A stretch of DNA of 64,000 nt. Origin: Misgurnus anguillicaudatus (lineage: Eukaryota; Chordata; Actinopteri; Cypriniformes; Cobitidae). Each line of letters starts with the position of its first letter. The stretch's first letter is position 1. The notes beneath the pieces were generated by a model. That model did not search any database. It saw only the letters and a list, made by a program, of their open reading frames with translations, and had not been told where the DNA came from. The DNA is taken from NCBI RefSeq assembly GCF_027580225.2, contig NW_027395283.1:8690001-8754000 (forward strand), in the 5' to 3' direction. Below, piece by piece: positions 43,452-54,562 of the stretch. The translations under genes were made by a program, and so were the position numbers.

Positions 43452-43625
43452 GTTGAGGAGGTGTGATATCACAGATGAAGGTTGTGTTGCTCTGACTTCA
43501 GCTCTGAGATCAAACCCATCACACCTAAGATATCTGGATCTGACTAATAATAATCTAAGAGATTCAGGAGTGAAGCTGATCTCTGATGTACTGAAGAATC
43601 CTGAATGTAAACTGGAGATTCTGGA
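43452..43625 (+). CDS. NLRC3-like LRR exon 1
   Basis: A 174-nt exon between 'ttctctacag' and 'gtaagatc'. It starts in phase with one base of a split codon (G|TTG) and encodes 58 residues: 'LRRCDITDEGCVALTSALRS', 'HLRYLDLTNNNLRDSG' and 'LISDVLKNPECKLEIL'. This is the ribonuclease-inhibitor-type leucine-rich repeat pair (LxxLxLxxNxL) found once per exon in the large fish NLRC3-like/NACHT families, intracellular sensors of innate immunity. No NACHT or FISNA exon is visible upstream. The gene either begins beyond the window, across the 35-kb transposon nest, or is a truncated copy. Confidence 0.9.
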
Positions 43626-44540
43626 GTAAGATCATCTCTCCGATAGTCACACATGTACTGAGGTTTAGTTAAACATAAACTACTGTATATGAAAAAAACA
43701 CTAAACTGTAAAGGATCAGTAAGCAGATACATCAGCAGTCACATGAATAATTATGAGACATCGATACATCATTAAAGTACTGCAGTGTTTCACCACAACA
43801 CAATCTCTGACGATAAAAAATTTAGATAAACCTTAAAATTAAAATAAATTCTACTACAATTAAAATGAATGATGTTGTGTTGTTAGATTTCCCCTACACA
43901 CCTGATTTAAGTTACATAACCGGTGCGTCCATAGACAACACACACAAGACATTTATCCTCACCGGGTGTCCACAGAAGACATACAAGCAAGAGTCACACA
44001 ACATCTTGTCCATTATGAACGGTAGGGGTGGAAAAAAATTATTCTACGATGCATCGTGATGCGGACGTGGACAATTCTGAATCAATTCACAAATTTCAAG
44101 AATTGATTCTTAAAAGTTATTTTACAAAATAATACCTTGACATTATCAGAACCAAAAGGTGGAACTCAACTGTGGGAGGGGTGCTGCACACGGACAACTT
44201 GAGAGTGCGCACCGCACAAGCACCCACAGCGGAGCTTACATGAGCAGTAGAGAAAGAAATAAACAAATACATCTAGCCCTATTTGACTTATTCAATACTT
44301 ACTCCAATTACAAGTGTGACTCATGAACTCAATACAGATTTATGAAGAAATGTTCATGTGGTTTAGGACATCTAACACTAATAGTCAGCTGTGTGATGGA
44401 TTTATTTGACATTTAAACACACAGTGTCTCAGTTACTGAGGGATTGAAAGAGGACCATTACATGAAGAGATGAAGGTTAAAGATTTGTGGACAAACTTTG
44501 TAGTTTTGCATCATTCACATAAAGTCTCTGTTCTCTACAG
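43626..44540 (+). repeat. Intron; first copy of a duplicated exon-intron unit
   Basis: 43,626-44,025 aligns with 44,715-44,958 plus 46,571-46,700 (for example 'acacatgtactgaggtttag', 'attaaaatgaatgatgtt' and 'ctacacacctga'). From about 44,026 ('ggggtggaaaaaaattattc') the sequence differs and may be another repeat fragment. The acceptor 'ctgttctctacag' is at 44,528-44,540. Confidence 0.75.
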
Positions 44541-44714
44541 GTTGTGTAAGTGTGATATCACAGATGAAGGTTGTGTTGCTCTGACTTCAGCTCTGAGATC
44601 AAACCCATTACACCTGACACATCTGAATCTGTCTGCTAATGAACTAAGAGATTCAGGAGTGAAGCTGATCTCTGATGTACTGAAGAATCCTGACTGTAAA
44701 CTAGAGATACTGGG
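44541..44714 (+). CDS. NLRC3-like LRR exon 2
   Basis: 174 nt with the same splice phase, encoding 'LCKCDITDEGCVALTSALRS', 'HLTHLNLSANELRDSG' and 'LISDVLKNPDCKLEIL'. Donor 'ggtaagatc'. It is nearly identical to exon 1, and the following intron is also homologous, so exon 1 and exon 2 arose by tandem duplication. In-frame addition of such exons lengthens the LRR solenoid that senses ligands. Confidence 0.9.
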
Positions 44715-44961
44715 GTAAGATCATCTCTCTGTTAGTCACACATGTACTGAGGTTTAGTTAAAGATAAACTGTATGAAAAAAACACTAAACTGTAAATTCG
44801 TGTAATTAGTGATACATCATCAAAGTACTGCAGTGTGTCAACACAACACAACCTGTGAAGATAAAAACTGAGCTACTGCTCAAAATTTAAATAAATTCTC
44901 CTACAATTAAAATGAATGATGTTTTGTTGTTAGATTTCTCCTACACACCTGACTGACTTAA

Positions 44962-46566
44962 AGTGCCCATATTATGAAAAATTCACTTTTTCTGGGTTTT
45001 GGGGTGTTCATTTGTGTCTCTGGTGCTCCCACACGCAAAAAATCCATCCATGCTGTTTTGAGTGAGATACACATTTCTGAATGTCCTCTGCCTTGAGTCT
45101 CAGATTGCACGAGTTCAAACTCAGCGCCGTTGTGACGTAACTAGCCGTTTCGTCACATTCCGTTTGAATTTACCCGCCCACCACCCCACTCGCAGGTCTC
45201 CACCCACCAGGTAGCTAGAGAGCACAGAGCAGTCACTTCGCTGATACCCTCTATGCTGTTATCATATCTCACGGAGATAACAGCGCTATTTGGATATTAT
45301 GGATTATACTCCCGCCTACTTTTAAGAACAAAGTTTTAATGCTTGTTTATTGGAACCTAAAGTGTAATCTTATATACAGTGTGTTACGACACAAATAGTC
45401 CTCAGATTGTTGGCGATATTATTTTCTATTACAAGACATTCATGCGAAATCTGATGTAAACAACAGACTATGTATCTATTTTTCACGGATTATACACATT
45501 TGTGGACAAAAATGGTAATTGGATGTATTATATTGGACTTTCATGGATTATTCACACATCTGAAACAGACTTGATTCGATTCGTGATCGTTATTTCAACA
45601 CAAAAGGCAAGAAGTCACGTTATATTTTGCATGTTGTCATCTGACTCACAAAATACTACATTTATGATGCTAGAGCATCTGTATCTCAAAACAGAGACCA
45701 TACATTGATGTTAATCCCGTAAATTATACCTTTTATGTATAGTAATGTGAATATAATTGTTTGTAGACAGTAGGCTATATAGATATTTTTTGCAGGCTAG
45801 ATAGTTTGCAGCGTGGTTTCGAAAATTAAAAAAAATATTTTACCGCTTTATTTTACTATTCTACATGAACTAAGTAATAGTGCTTTGCCAAACTAAAAGT
45901 GTTTTGCCAAACTAACCGAGACCGGGCCTTACCGACCCGACTTTTCTGACGAGGCTAACGTACCCCCGAGTCTCTATCACTTGCCCAAGATACGGTCCGG
46001 ACCTCCCGCTAGCTTCTAGCAATTAGCACGCGGTCCACAAGCAGTATACATCCCCGCCGGGTCTTAATTTCTGTCATTTGCGAAAATAATGCGTTTGAAA
46101 ATGTTTTATAAAGGGAATATGTTAGCATTGTCCAGGGAAAACGAGTGTATTGTTGAGACTGCTACATCACAATTTACTCTGGAATCATTGTGTGTCATGA
46201 GTTTCTTCTCCTGTAGTGTACTTATTAGTGACACTTTTCTGCTTGATTTGTCTGTTGGCAACATAAACCGTTAATAATAATATATAAAATAATAACACAG
46301 TATGGTCTGTACTGCTCACGATACCACTGAGCACGCGCACGGGCACATGACGTTAGTAGTGGGGCGTGGCCAGAGGAGCAGCAGCTCATAAATATGTAAT
46401 GACCATCTCAAAACAGCACAATCTGAAATGCACTGAAACAGAGGCTACTAGAGATGGGTAACAATCTTTTCCTACAAACTATTTCAAGCAAACAACTTTT
46501 GAAACATGTTTTATGGAACTCGTACACCTATTTAACTTGTGGAAAAGCAGTCATAAGATGGGCACT
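44962..46566. mobile_element. 1.6-kb TTAA-target transposon, TIR AGTGCCCAT
   Basis: AGTGCCCATATTATG at the left and CATAAGATGGGCACT at the right, with TTAA on both sides (44,958-44,961 and 46,567-46,570). The homologous intron of exon 1 has the empty site 'cctgatttaagttacataac', proving the insertion point. TTAA use suggests piggyBac or Kolobok. No transposase; short frames only. Confidence 0.9.
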
Positions 46567-46570
46567 TTAA

Positions 46571-47086
46571 GTTACATAACCAGTGCGTCTATAGACAATA
46601 CACACAAGACATTTATCCTCACTGGGTGTCCACATAAGACAAACACTCAAGAGTCACACAACATCTTCTCCATTATAAACACAAACACTTGAGGAAATAC
46701 GATCATGTATTCAACCTGACAGACTCCAGTCCATGTCTTTGAATATGATTGTGAAGATTCTTGCCCATTAAACACAGGAGCCACTGCTTATATTATATGT
46801 CCTGTTTGGACTTCAATTTATTGTTTGCTTTTTAGACAAAAAGATTCCCACAAACCAGAAAAACAGGGAAATCTGTCAACACTCAGAACCTGGCTGCGTT
46901 GCTCTCCCAGGATCTAACAAACAATTACCATAATGGTCTGCAGATTATGCATTTGCTAATTGGCCAACCAAACCATTCCAAATAGGGTGAAGACAAAATT
47001 CAAAAACTAAGAAAATAACTCGACACCAAATATTTATAAAATGAAATTAATAATAAAAAATAAATATAATTATTGAAAACTACATC
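46571..47086. other. Intron sequence
   Basis: 46,571-46,700 is the continuation of the duplicated intron. The rest has no feature that I recognise. Confidence 0.5.
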
Positions 47087-49116
47087 GGTAACACTTTACA
47101 ATAAGGTTCATTTGTTAACATTAATTAGCTACATTAGTTAACATTAACTAATAATGAACTGCACTTATACAGCATTTATTAATGTTTGTTAATGTTATTT
47201 TCAACAATTACTAATACTTTATTAAAATCTTGTTAACATTAGTTAATGGACTCTGAACTAACATGAACAAACAATTAAAGCTTAAATTTATTAACTAACA
47301 TTAACAAAGATGAATAAATACTGTAACAAATGTATTGCTCATGGTTTGTTCAAGTTAGTTAATACATTAACTAATGTTAACTTGATAACCTGCGCGAGGA
47401 CGTGGATGTACTGAAGAGCTATTTATTTACATAATTTAAATTACTGTTAGTTTAAATGTACTTACATTAAACAACTATACATCATTAAAAAGTGTTTTGA
47501 TTTAAGATTTAGTTTTTGACCTTTATTTTAATCTGAGAATCCTAGTAACAGTAATTTCTTCATTTTTGTCAGGCGTTATGAAAATGAAAAACGGTACATA
47601 CCTTTAATTTGAAATATAACCCTCAGCCGCACTCATTGATAAAAATACTCCTCCGTGATCGTCATGAAAGCACTCGATAAAACAACATCTATCGGGGCTT
47701 TTAATTCAAAGTATGCATATTTGGAGAAATATTACTTCAATTTTATATATTTACTTCAAATTTCTGCAGTGGGGGTAATATTTCACCCATTTTTATTCAA
47801 AACATGGCGATATGAGCAAGCTGGAGTCCTGTAAGCATTCACACTCAGTTTGTTTCATTCATACGTGAAGCCGGAGGGCGCTAAAGTCTGAAACTCTTTC
47901 ATAAACTTTCATAGAAAGAATAAGACGTCAGAGTCAGCTCAGCAGCAGCTGTCAGTCAGACGTGAACTTGAACAGTGACCTGCAACGAGCGATCGCTGTT
48001 TTTATAATAACATGCAAATAAAGATGTTTTGATGTTTTAAAACCATGGAGACAATAAACACGATTAAGATTATATATGGTTTGTCTGTATTTTTAACGCT
48101 ATGTCTATTATTTTTATAACAGTACTGTATATTATAATGCTATGCTAAGCTAACAGCATAAATAACATAAAATTGTTTATTTTCGGTCTTATTTTATGAT
48201 CCAAAGCCACATCAGATCACACATGATTGTTTAAGCACTCGACTTTTGATGTTATAATGTGAGTTTTATTATAAATGCTTTTATTTGTAGTGTTTTGATG
48301 GTATGCTAAGCTAACGTACTAGCTGTTCTGTAAACATCTGCTGTCTGGAGATATGAGATATGTGTTTCTAGGAATAATTTTGACTGGTAAAGCTTCTTTA
48401 AGGTAAGTTTCTTTTTGTAAGAAAGGACTTTAATAAAAAGAAAGTGAATTGAGACAAAAGGAGGAAATAAAACACTAAATAGAAATTATGAGCAATTATT
48501 ATATTGTTTATAATAATAAAATAAACATTTAGACAGCCATATCCCGGATTAAAAGTTGTTAATGACTCATCCGGATGCTTATTTAATGAGTCTGTTTAAA
48601 ACACGGAGCAATAGGACAATAAACTGAAAGGATGTTGTGAGATATAAATAAACAAACATTAGCTTAGCATTTTTGCTGTTTTCTCTAAATAAATTTACAT
48701 GACATGGGTCTAAAAAACATTTCATAAAATACAGAGTTTTAGAGGTATCATCTTCAGATTTAAAACAGAACATGGTCAGACCTGTGGCTTTAACTGCAGA
48801 GCATTTCTAGATTGCTCCAAGGCCAATTTCATTTAGATTTTCATAACAATATTTCATACATGTTTGGTGGAGTTTATAAAAAATAATAATTTAAGCTCTC
48901 TATAACAACTTTTTTCATTATGAAAGTAACTAATGTTCACCTCTTAATAAACTTCCAAGTGTCTGCTTTCAAATGAGACCAAACTTATGCTTTTAGTGCA
49001 AAGACTTTATAAACTGTATCTATTTTAGTTTGGCTATGACAGTTTTTGTGGGGGGGTTCGGAAAATGGAATGAGGGCTAACAGGTTAACTAATGAACCTT
49101 ATTGTAAAGTGTTACC
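47087..49116. mobile_element. 2.0-kb hAT element, TIR GGTAACACTTTACAATAAGG
   Basis: GGTAACACTTTACAATAAGG and its inverse CCTTATTGTAAAGTGTTACC lie at the ends. The 8-bp duplication ACTACATC is at 47,079-47,086 and 49,117-49,124. The subterminal parts are rich in 'gttaactaatgttaac' words. No transposase is visible, so this is a non-autonomous hAT. Confidence 0.9.
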
Positions 49117-49483
49117 ACTACATCTCTCAAACCTTCAAAGAAAACCCTTTAAATTTCCGACCTTCAACTACGCTGCAGTCATTAACCATGGCACAACTAT
49201 AAAAATAAAAATATAGCTGCAAGCAGCAATTGCGGGGTCAAGCACCTTCAGCGCAATGAGCACCCAAAGCACAGCAAAAACCACACGACGCAGCAAATGC
49301 GCAAAGCGCAGAAAGCACGCAATACAGAGCCCGAACCCGAAGCAAAGCAAATGCAGAGCAGAACCACTGCAGTGCGGAGCAACAACAGAAAAGATGGCAA
49401 AAATATAACACGTGTGGAAAACCAGACAGGTCGAGAAGAACGTGTTAAAGGGAACACAAAAGGAAATCTCAATAAGTGAAAGT

Positions 49484-49552
49484 AAGAGCTGGGATTCGAA
49501 CCCATGACCTCATGTTCCCAAAGCACAGCACTAACCGCATGCGCCACTGAGT
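49484..49552 (-). repeat. tRNA-derived module 1
   Basis: Read on the minus strand: a box-A-like TGGCGCATGCGG (49,535-49,546) and a perfect box B GGGTTCGAATCCC (49,491-49,503), spaced as in a tRNA gene. The flanking stems do not pair into a full cloverleaf as far as I can see. It is more likely the tRNA-related head of a SINE-like module than a functional tRNA. Confidence 0.6.
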
Positions 49553-49715
49553 AAACAATTAAACCACTGACTTGGTGTGTCCAAGCTATAGAATACAGCT
49601 TTACAGCTATAAACATTGATATCCAGCAATTACCAAAAGTGTAGAAATGACAACAGAGAGCACAAATAACTGAAATACAATGTATAGTATGAGAATCACA
49701 AACCAAAATACCACT

Positions 49716-49790
49716 GCACATGGGATTCGAACCCATGACCTCAGAAACTCATGGCATGTGATTAACCTGATGCACAACTCAGTTAACACA
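49716..49790 (-). repeat. tRNA-derived module 2
   Basis: A second minus-strand box B GGGTTCGAATCCC at 49,722-49,734 with the same 'gaggtcat' word upstream as module 1 and a degenerate box A. It lies 231 bp from module 1 and represents an internal duplication of the same tRNA-like sequence. Confidence 0.55.
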
Positions 49791-51260
49791 GCTCAAAGGG
49801 CAGCAAAAAAACAGCTGAGGTGCTTCAAGGATTGACATGTGCCAATCAACACAGATGCAGAACTGACAGTGCAGAGCAGAACTATCAAAAATACAATGTA
49901 TATGAGAATCAAAAAGCTCAAATGAGATTGAAGACAAGAACATCATTCTGTATAGTAATGCTATACAATGTAATATACAGTCACATTCATTTACTATGAC
50001 AAATAGACAACGTCACAGGCACGGTCAACTTTGGAGTGGTATTTCTAAGAAAGAGAACAGAATATCAAAAATCTGTTCAGTCATTTCTGTGCGGATTGCT
50101 CCAAACATTATACGAGCAGTACCTGGCATAAAATAAACAACATTTGTAAAAGGAGTAGCAAAAAAATCATCTACCATATGCTTTACATTAACACATGAAC
50201 AGAATGTTGGAAAATGACAAACGAGGCATCGTTGCAATCGGCAAAAAACAGTAAATAAAATTTCACAAAGAAAATGTATATCAGACAAAGTATTCTGAAG
50301 ATATAAGCAGTTCTATAAGAACTGTTATAGTTTATAACCCCTAGGTGGCGCTGTACTCTGACTTCCCAGGTACCTTCAGGACATCATGCCGAAGCTCCCT
50401 AACTATTTTTGCACAAATATGTCCAATAGTTCAAAAGATATAACAATTTATGACCAATTTCAAAATGACGGACAGGTGGTGTGGTTAAACCCGACATAAT
50501 ACATATCGACAGATTCGGCATGAGCCAAGGAATCCGTAAACACCAAGATCATAATTTTCTGACAAACATTTCAGTAGTTATGGGCAAAAAAAGCCATTTT
50601 CCATATCTCATGACCCATAGGTGGCGCTGTCACCAAATTTGGCATGGACCCCCAGTTTATGGTCGACATGACGTGTACGAAATTTCATTTCAATTGATGA
50701 AAGAATGACAGAGATACAGCCTCAGAACTATTTTTGTGTCAACCTTGTTAAGTTTGCGCATTTATTACTTTTGAACAAAGATAAATATCCAAATTCGGTT
50801 TGGTCATTTCTGTGCGGCTCACTCCAAAGTTCACCTCTGCCAAATTTCATAACAATTTAACAAAATTTGAAGGAGGAGTAGCGAATAAACGGAATACTGT
50901 ACATTACAAAATGGCCACTACTGTAATGGGTGGAGTTTTACTGTAAGGTATTAAAAACAACAAGCATGAGGAGAGCAATCACGTGTACTAAGTAGAATTT
51001 TCATAGATCAAGCGGATCAGCAATTATAACCATTTGAACATTGAATTTTTGCACTGCTGGTGGCGCTATAGAGTTAGTACTAGAGACCCCATTTTTGGTC
51101 ACATGACTTTTTAAAACCACCACTACAACTGTGCCAAATTTCATCATTTTCCTATGTACGGTTCATAGGGCTGCCATAGACTCCCATTGGGGAAAAATAA
51201 TAATAATAATACTGACAATTCCAATAGGTGTCACAGCACCTTCGGTGCTTGACCCCTAAT

Positions 51261-51813
51261 AATATATGAAAACATGAAAATAAGACCCAGATCTCAAGCT
51301 TATTGTTTTTTTTTTTTCAATTACTAGCGTGCACTCTAGCAAGAGAATTAATATAAACAATATATCGTGATAATGTATTAAGTGTAAAAATAAAATACAC
51401 AGTTTCCTTTTAAGTAAAGCAAATTCATACAACATTCAACAAAATTGTGCCAATACAAATACAAAACACTCTACAAAATAAAACAATTTCCAAGAGAAAA
51501 ATAAATATAAATTTACTAGTGTGGCCTTAGCCATCACAATGATTGAATCACGAACGAATCTTTCCCACCAGAAAGAATAAAATAGTTTATATAGGATAGA
51601 TACATGACTTAGTCACATCATTTATCTCTAATATGATTTATTCTTCATATCTGCAATTTAGAAACTCCTCTCTGTTACCATGCAGACAAAAACAATTTAA
51701 CTTTCTTGATGACCTCAGCTTTAACAACTCATGGGATTTTAAATCGAAATCATTTGACCACACGTACTTCCTCTATTTCAACACATTTTTTTGTCAAAAG
51801 CATTCAGTACAAA
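51261..51813. other. No gene seen
   Basis: AT-rich intron sequence with no recognised element or exon. Confidence 0.5.
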
Positions 51814-53607
51814 TGTGACCAGTCACGGAAAGTAGGGACACAAGTCGGATCTGGGGCATTTTGAGTTATTCATAGATTCTGAAAGTGCAGATTCTAAGCT
51901 TTCCAACGATGTGTAACACATGGAAATCTGATAAGATTTGGAGAAGTTGTGGCCATTTGAATGTAACACATTCAAGAAAGAGAATGCTGAGAAATTTGAG
52001 AAAGAAAAAAGTTAACACTTTCCCTTTTCCCTGGCTGGAGAGACAATAGGGCTCATTTACATCTCATTTAGCTAAGCCATACCCCCTGTAAAGCCGTTTT
52101 GAGATACAGCTGTTCTAGCAGCATATGTAGTATTTTATTACAGAAGTCCGAATGACAAAATGCAAAAATAAACAGGACTTTTAACGTTACCTTTGTGGGG
52201 ATCACAAGTCGAATCCAGTCTGTTTCAGATGTGTGAATCATCCAATGATTTTTGTCCACAAATGCGTATAATCCGTGAAATATAGATATATAGTCTATTT
52301 CGCATGTACTTCTGGTAATACAATATAATATACAATCTGAGGACTATTTACATCGTAACATGTAAGGGTATATCAGATTACACTCCGGTATTTACGTTCC
52401 GTTAAACACATGAACCCGCCTTCAAAGTTTGTATTTAAAATAATAGATAATCCAAAAACAGCACCGTTGAAAACGTGAAGTCCTTAAGAGATGTTACCAA
52501 TCGCTCGCTCGTTCCTCCATCAGCCAATGACTTCATGGAAAATATTGATAGACAAAACATGTAGCCAATATTATATAAAGAATACAACGATCTCCGTGTA
52601 ACTTCTGTGTGTTTGGACAAATAACAGTCAGCCGCATCACTGACTTTATGGGGCGCCGCAGTCGGATGACGTCAAAGTACCGCGAGAGCGAGTCGAAATT
52701 AAACTACTCCGTAAAATTTCTTAAAGAGCTCTCGCGGTACTTTGACGTCATCCGACTGCGGCGCCCCATAAAGTCATTGACGCGGCTGACGTATATGCGG
52801 TTGACTGTTATTTGTTCCGCCCCAGCTTCTTTTATATTTCTTTTGTTTTGTGCACCCGAAATTCATTTACAGTCTGGGGAGACGCACGCTATAAGTTTGA
52901 AAAAATAAATAAAACTAAGCAAACATGTCTAAGGGACAGAGCAGCCACGTCACTACAGTCACGTGACTTCATGCTCGAGCCGGAAGAGAAGACAATGCTG
53001 AATAAAGTCGTAATTCTTGCTATTTTTGGACCAAACTGTATTTTCGATGCATTAACACAATTTTACTGACCCACTGATGTCACATGGACTACTTTGAGGA
53101 TGTTTTTATTACCTTTCTGGACATGGAAACCGTACATAGATTTTCAATGGAGGAGATGCTCTCGGACTAAATCTAATGTTAAAACATCTTAAACTGTGTT
53201 CCGAAGATGAACGGAGGTCTTCCGAGTTTAGGACGACATAATGGTAAGTCATTAATGACATTATTTTCAGTTTTGGGTGAACTATCCTTATTCAGTAGTC
53301 ACGCTGTTCCCTTTGGGGGCGGAGGCGAAAACACAAGCTTATCCAGTATGTAAATATACACACAGACAATGACGCCCCCCGCTGCACGCTAGAATCTCTG
53401 GAAAACAAGCCTATTTTAACCGCAAAATGTACGCTTTTAAATATACATAAACTGCTATCTCAAATATGGAGAGGCTTCTTCGTGATCTCAACTAACAGAT
53501 TCTGCAATAAAACGAAAATCACAAATTTTGAAAAAAAAAACTTTGTTTCTCATTTTCTCGAAACTTGTGCTGCCGACTTGTGTCCCTGGTTTCCGTGACG
53601 GGTCACA
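51814..53607. mobile_element. 1.8-kb DNA transposon, TIR TGTGACCnGTCACGGAAA
   Basis: Left end TGTGACCAGTCACGGAAA, then 'agggacacaagtcgg'. The right end, inverted, is TGTGACCCGTCACGGAAA, then 'agggacacaagtcgg': about 35 matching bases. No clear target duplication. Inside are a sequence block shared with 45,330-45,710 (on the opposite strand) and a nearly perfect hairpin at 52,627-52,790. Confidence 0.85.
52627..52790. mobile_element. Foldback hairpin with a perfect 48-bp stem
   Basis: Arms 52,642-52,689 and 52,728-52,775 are exact reverse complements ('gactttatggggcgccgcag' outward end, 'accgcgagagc' loop end) around a 38-bp loop, and pairing continues outward with a few mismatches to 52,627/52,790. 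The internal words 'gatgacgtcaaagtaccgcg' link it to the foldback MITEs at 28,904 and 53,971. Confidence 0.9.
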
Positions 53608-53970
53608 AATGTTTAAACCTGTAAGGAAAAGACATGTTAGTTATAATTAGTTATGATTCATTTCAATTTCAATTTCCTTCACAAATGTCAGAAAATGTCG
53701 TTTGGTGTTTCTCTGATGAAATCTTTGCTGATATTATTGTGTATGAAGAGTTTTTCTCCTTGTCGTGTTGTTTTTATAAAGATGATTAAAAACATTGATC
53801 CATCATTGACACTGACACACACATTAATAATGTTTTTATAGATTGAGTGAAATTGATCTCTCCCACTCCTGTCTGTAACTTTTTATATACTTTCCTACTT
53901 CGACATCTTGATTTTCCGCTGAGACTCAGAACGCGGGCTCATTGTCGCGTGCGTCAAGCCGTCAACACAA

Positions 53971-54140
53971 AGGCTTGTTCAACTTCATACGCTGCTGCAA
54001 GAACCAACAGCCGGATGATGTCAAAGTACCGCGAGAACGATTCGAGAAATCATACTAAGTGTCATTTCGTCTCGCTCTCGCGGCATTTTGACGTCTTTGC
54101 CTGACAGTTCTAGCGGCGCCGCATGAAGTCGAACAAGCCT
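53971..54140. mobile_element. Foldback MITE copy 2 (AGGCTTGTTC)
   Basis: AGGCTTGTTCAACTTCAT at the left and ATGAAGTCGAACAAGCCT at the right, with inner arms 'gatgtcaaagtaccgcgaga' and 'ctcgctctcgcggcatttt'. Same family as 28,904-29,074; about 170 bp. Confidence 0.85.
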
Positions 54141-54388
54141 ATACACATGGAGTGGGCGTGTGTCACGGTAGAATACATGCACATTTGTTTTTTTGTTTTG
54201 TTAAATAATTAGGCTATAAAATTCACATTATGAAGGCAATACACAAGGCAAATGTGATTTTTAAATAGTGCATTTTATCATTAAAATCCCATTCAATATT
54301 AATGGTGATCTGAGGGGGCGGGATAGTGCCAGTGAGGGGGCAACTTTGTAGTTTTTTATAATTCACACAAAGTCTCTGTTCTCTACAG

Positions 54389-54562
54389 GTTGATGAGGTG
54401 TAATATCACAGATGAAGGTTGTGTTGCTCTGACTTCAGCTCTGAGATCAAACCCATCACACCTGACACATCTGAATCTGAATGAGAATAATCTCACAGAT
54501 TCAGGAGAGAAGCTGATCTCTGATCTAAAAGATGATCCACATTATAAACTACAGACACTAGA
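54389..54562 (+). CDS. NLRC3-like LRR exon 3
   Basis: 174 nt between 'ttctctacag' and 'gtgagtag', with the same phase as exons 1 and 2. It encodes 'LMRCNITDEGCVALTSALRS', 'HLTHLNLNENNLTDSG' and the diverged end 'LISDLKDDPHYKLQTL'. It lies 9.7 kb after exon 2 because of intron transposons. The more diverged C-terminal half fits a last LRR exon, which usually differs from the repeated internal ones. Confidence 0.9.

Larger units (their letters stand above)
49213..51260. mobile_element. 'AGCTGCAAGCAGC' element with tRNA-like modules
   Basis: Starts 'tagctgcaagcagcaattgc' with 'ggggtcaagcaccttcagcg', and ends 'cagcaccttcggtgcttgac' with 'ccctaataat', so GGGTCAAGCACC is present inverted at both ends. 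The inside is a mosaic: two tRNA-like stretches (49,484 and 49,716), three 'ggtggcgct' words (50,345, 50,621, 51,060) and repeated 'tcatttctgtgcgg' blocks (50,085 and 50,800). It is a common fish repeat type by appearance; I cannot name the superfamily. Confidence 0.65.

Noticed and set aside
44026..44440. Separate hAT insertion starting 'ggggtggaaaaaaattattc'
   Set aside because: The left boundary looks like a repeat start, but I could not find a matching inverted end or a target duplication.
45502..45708. Small protein gene 'MDKNGNWMYYIGL...'
   Set aside because: It lies within a TTAA transposon, and its relative at 52,068-52,259 is in another transposon; no domain recognised, so treated as repeat sequence.
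49484..49552. Functional tRNA gene
   Set aside because: Box B is perfect and box A plausible, but no full cloverleaf can be paired by eye, and a second degraded module lies nearby in the same repeat.
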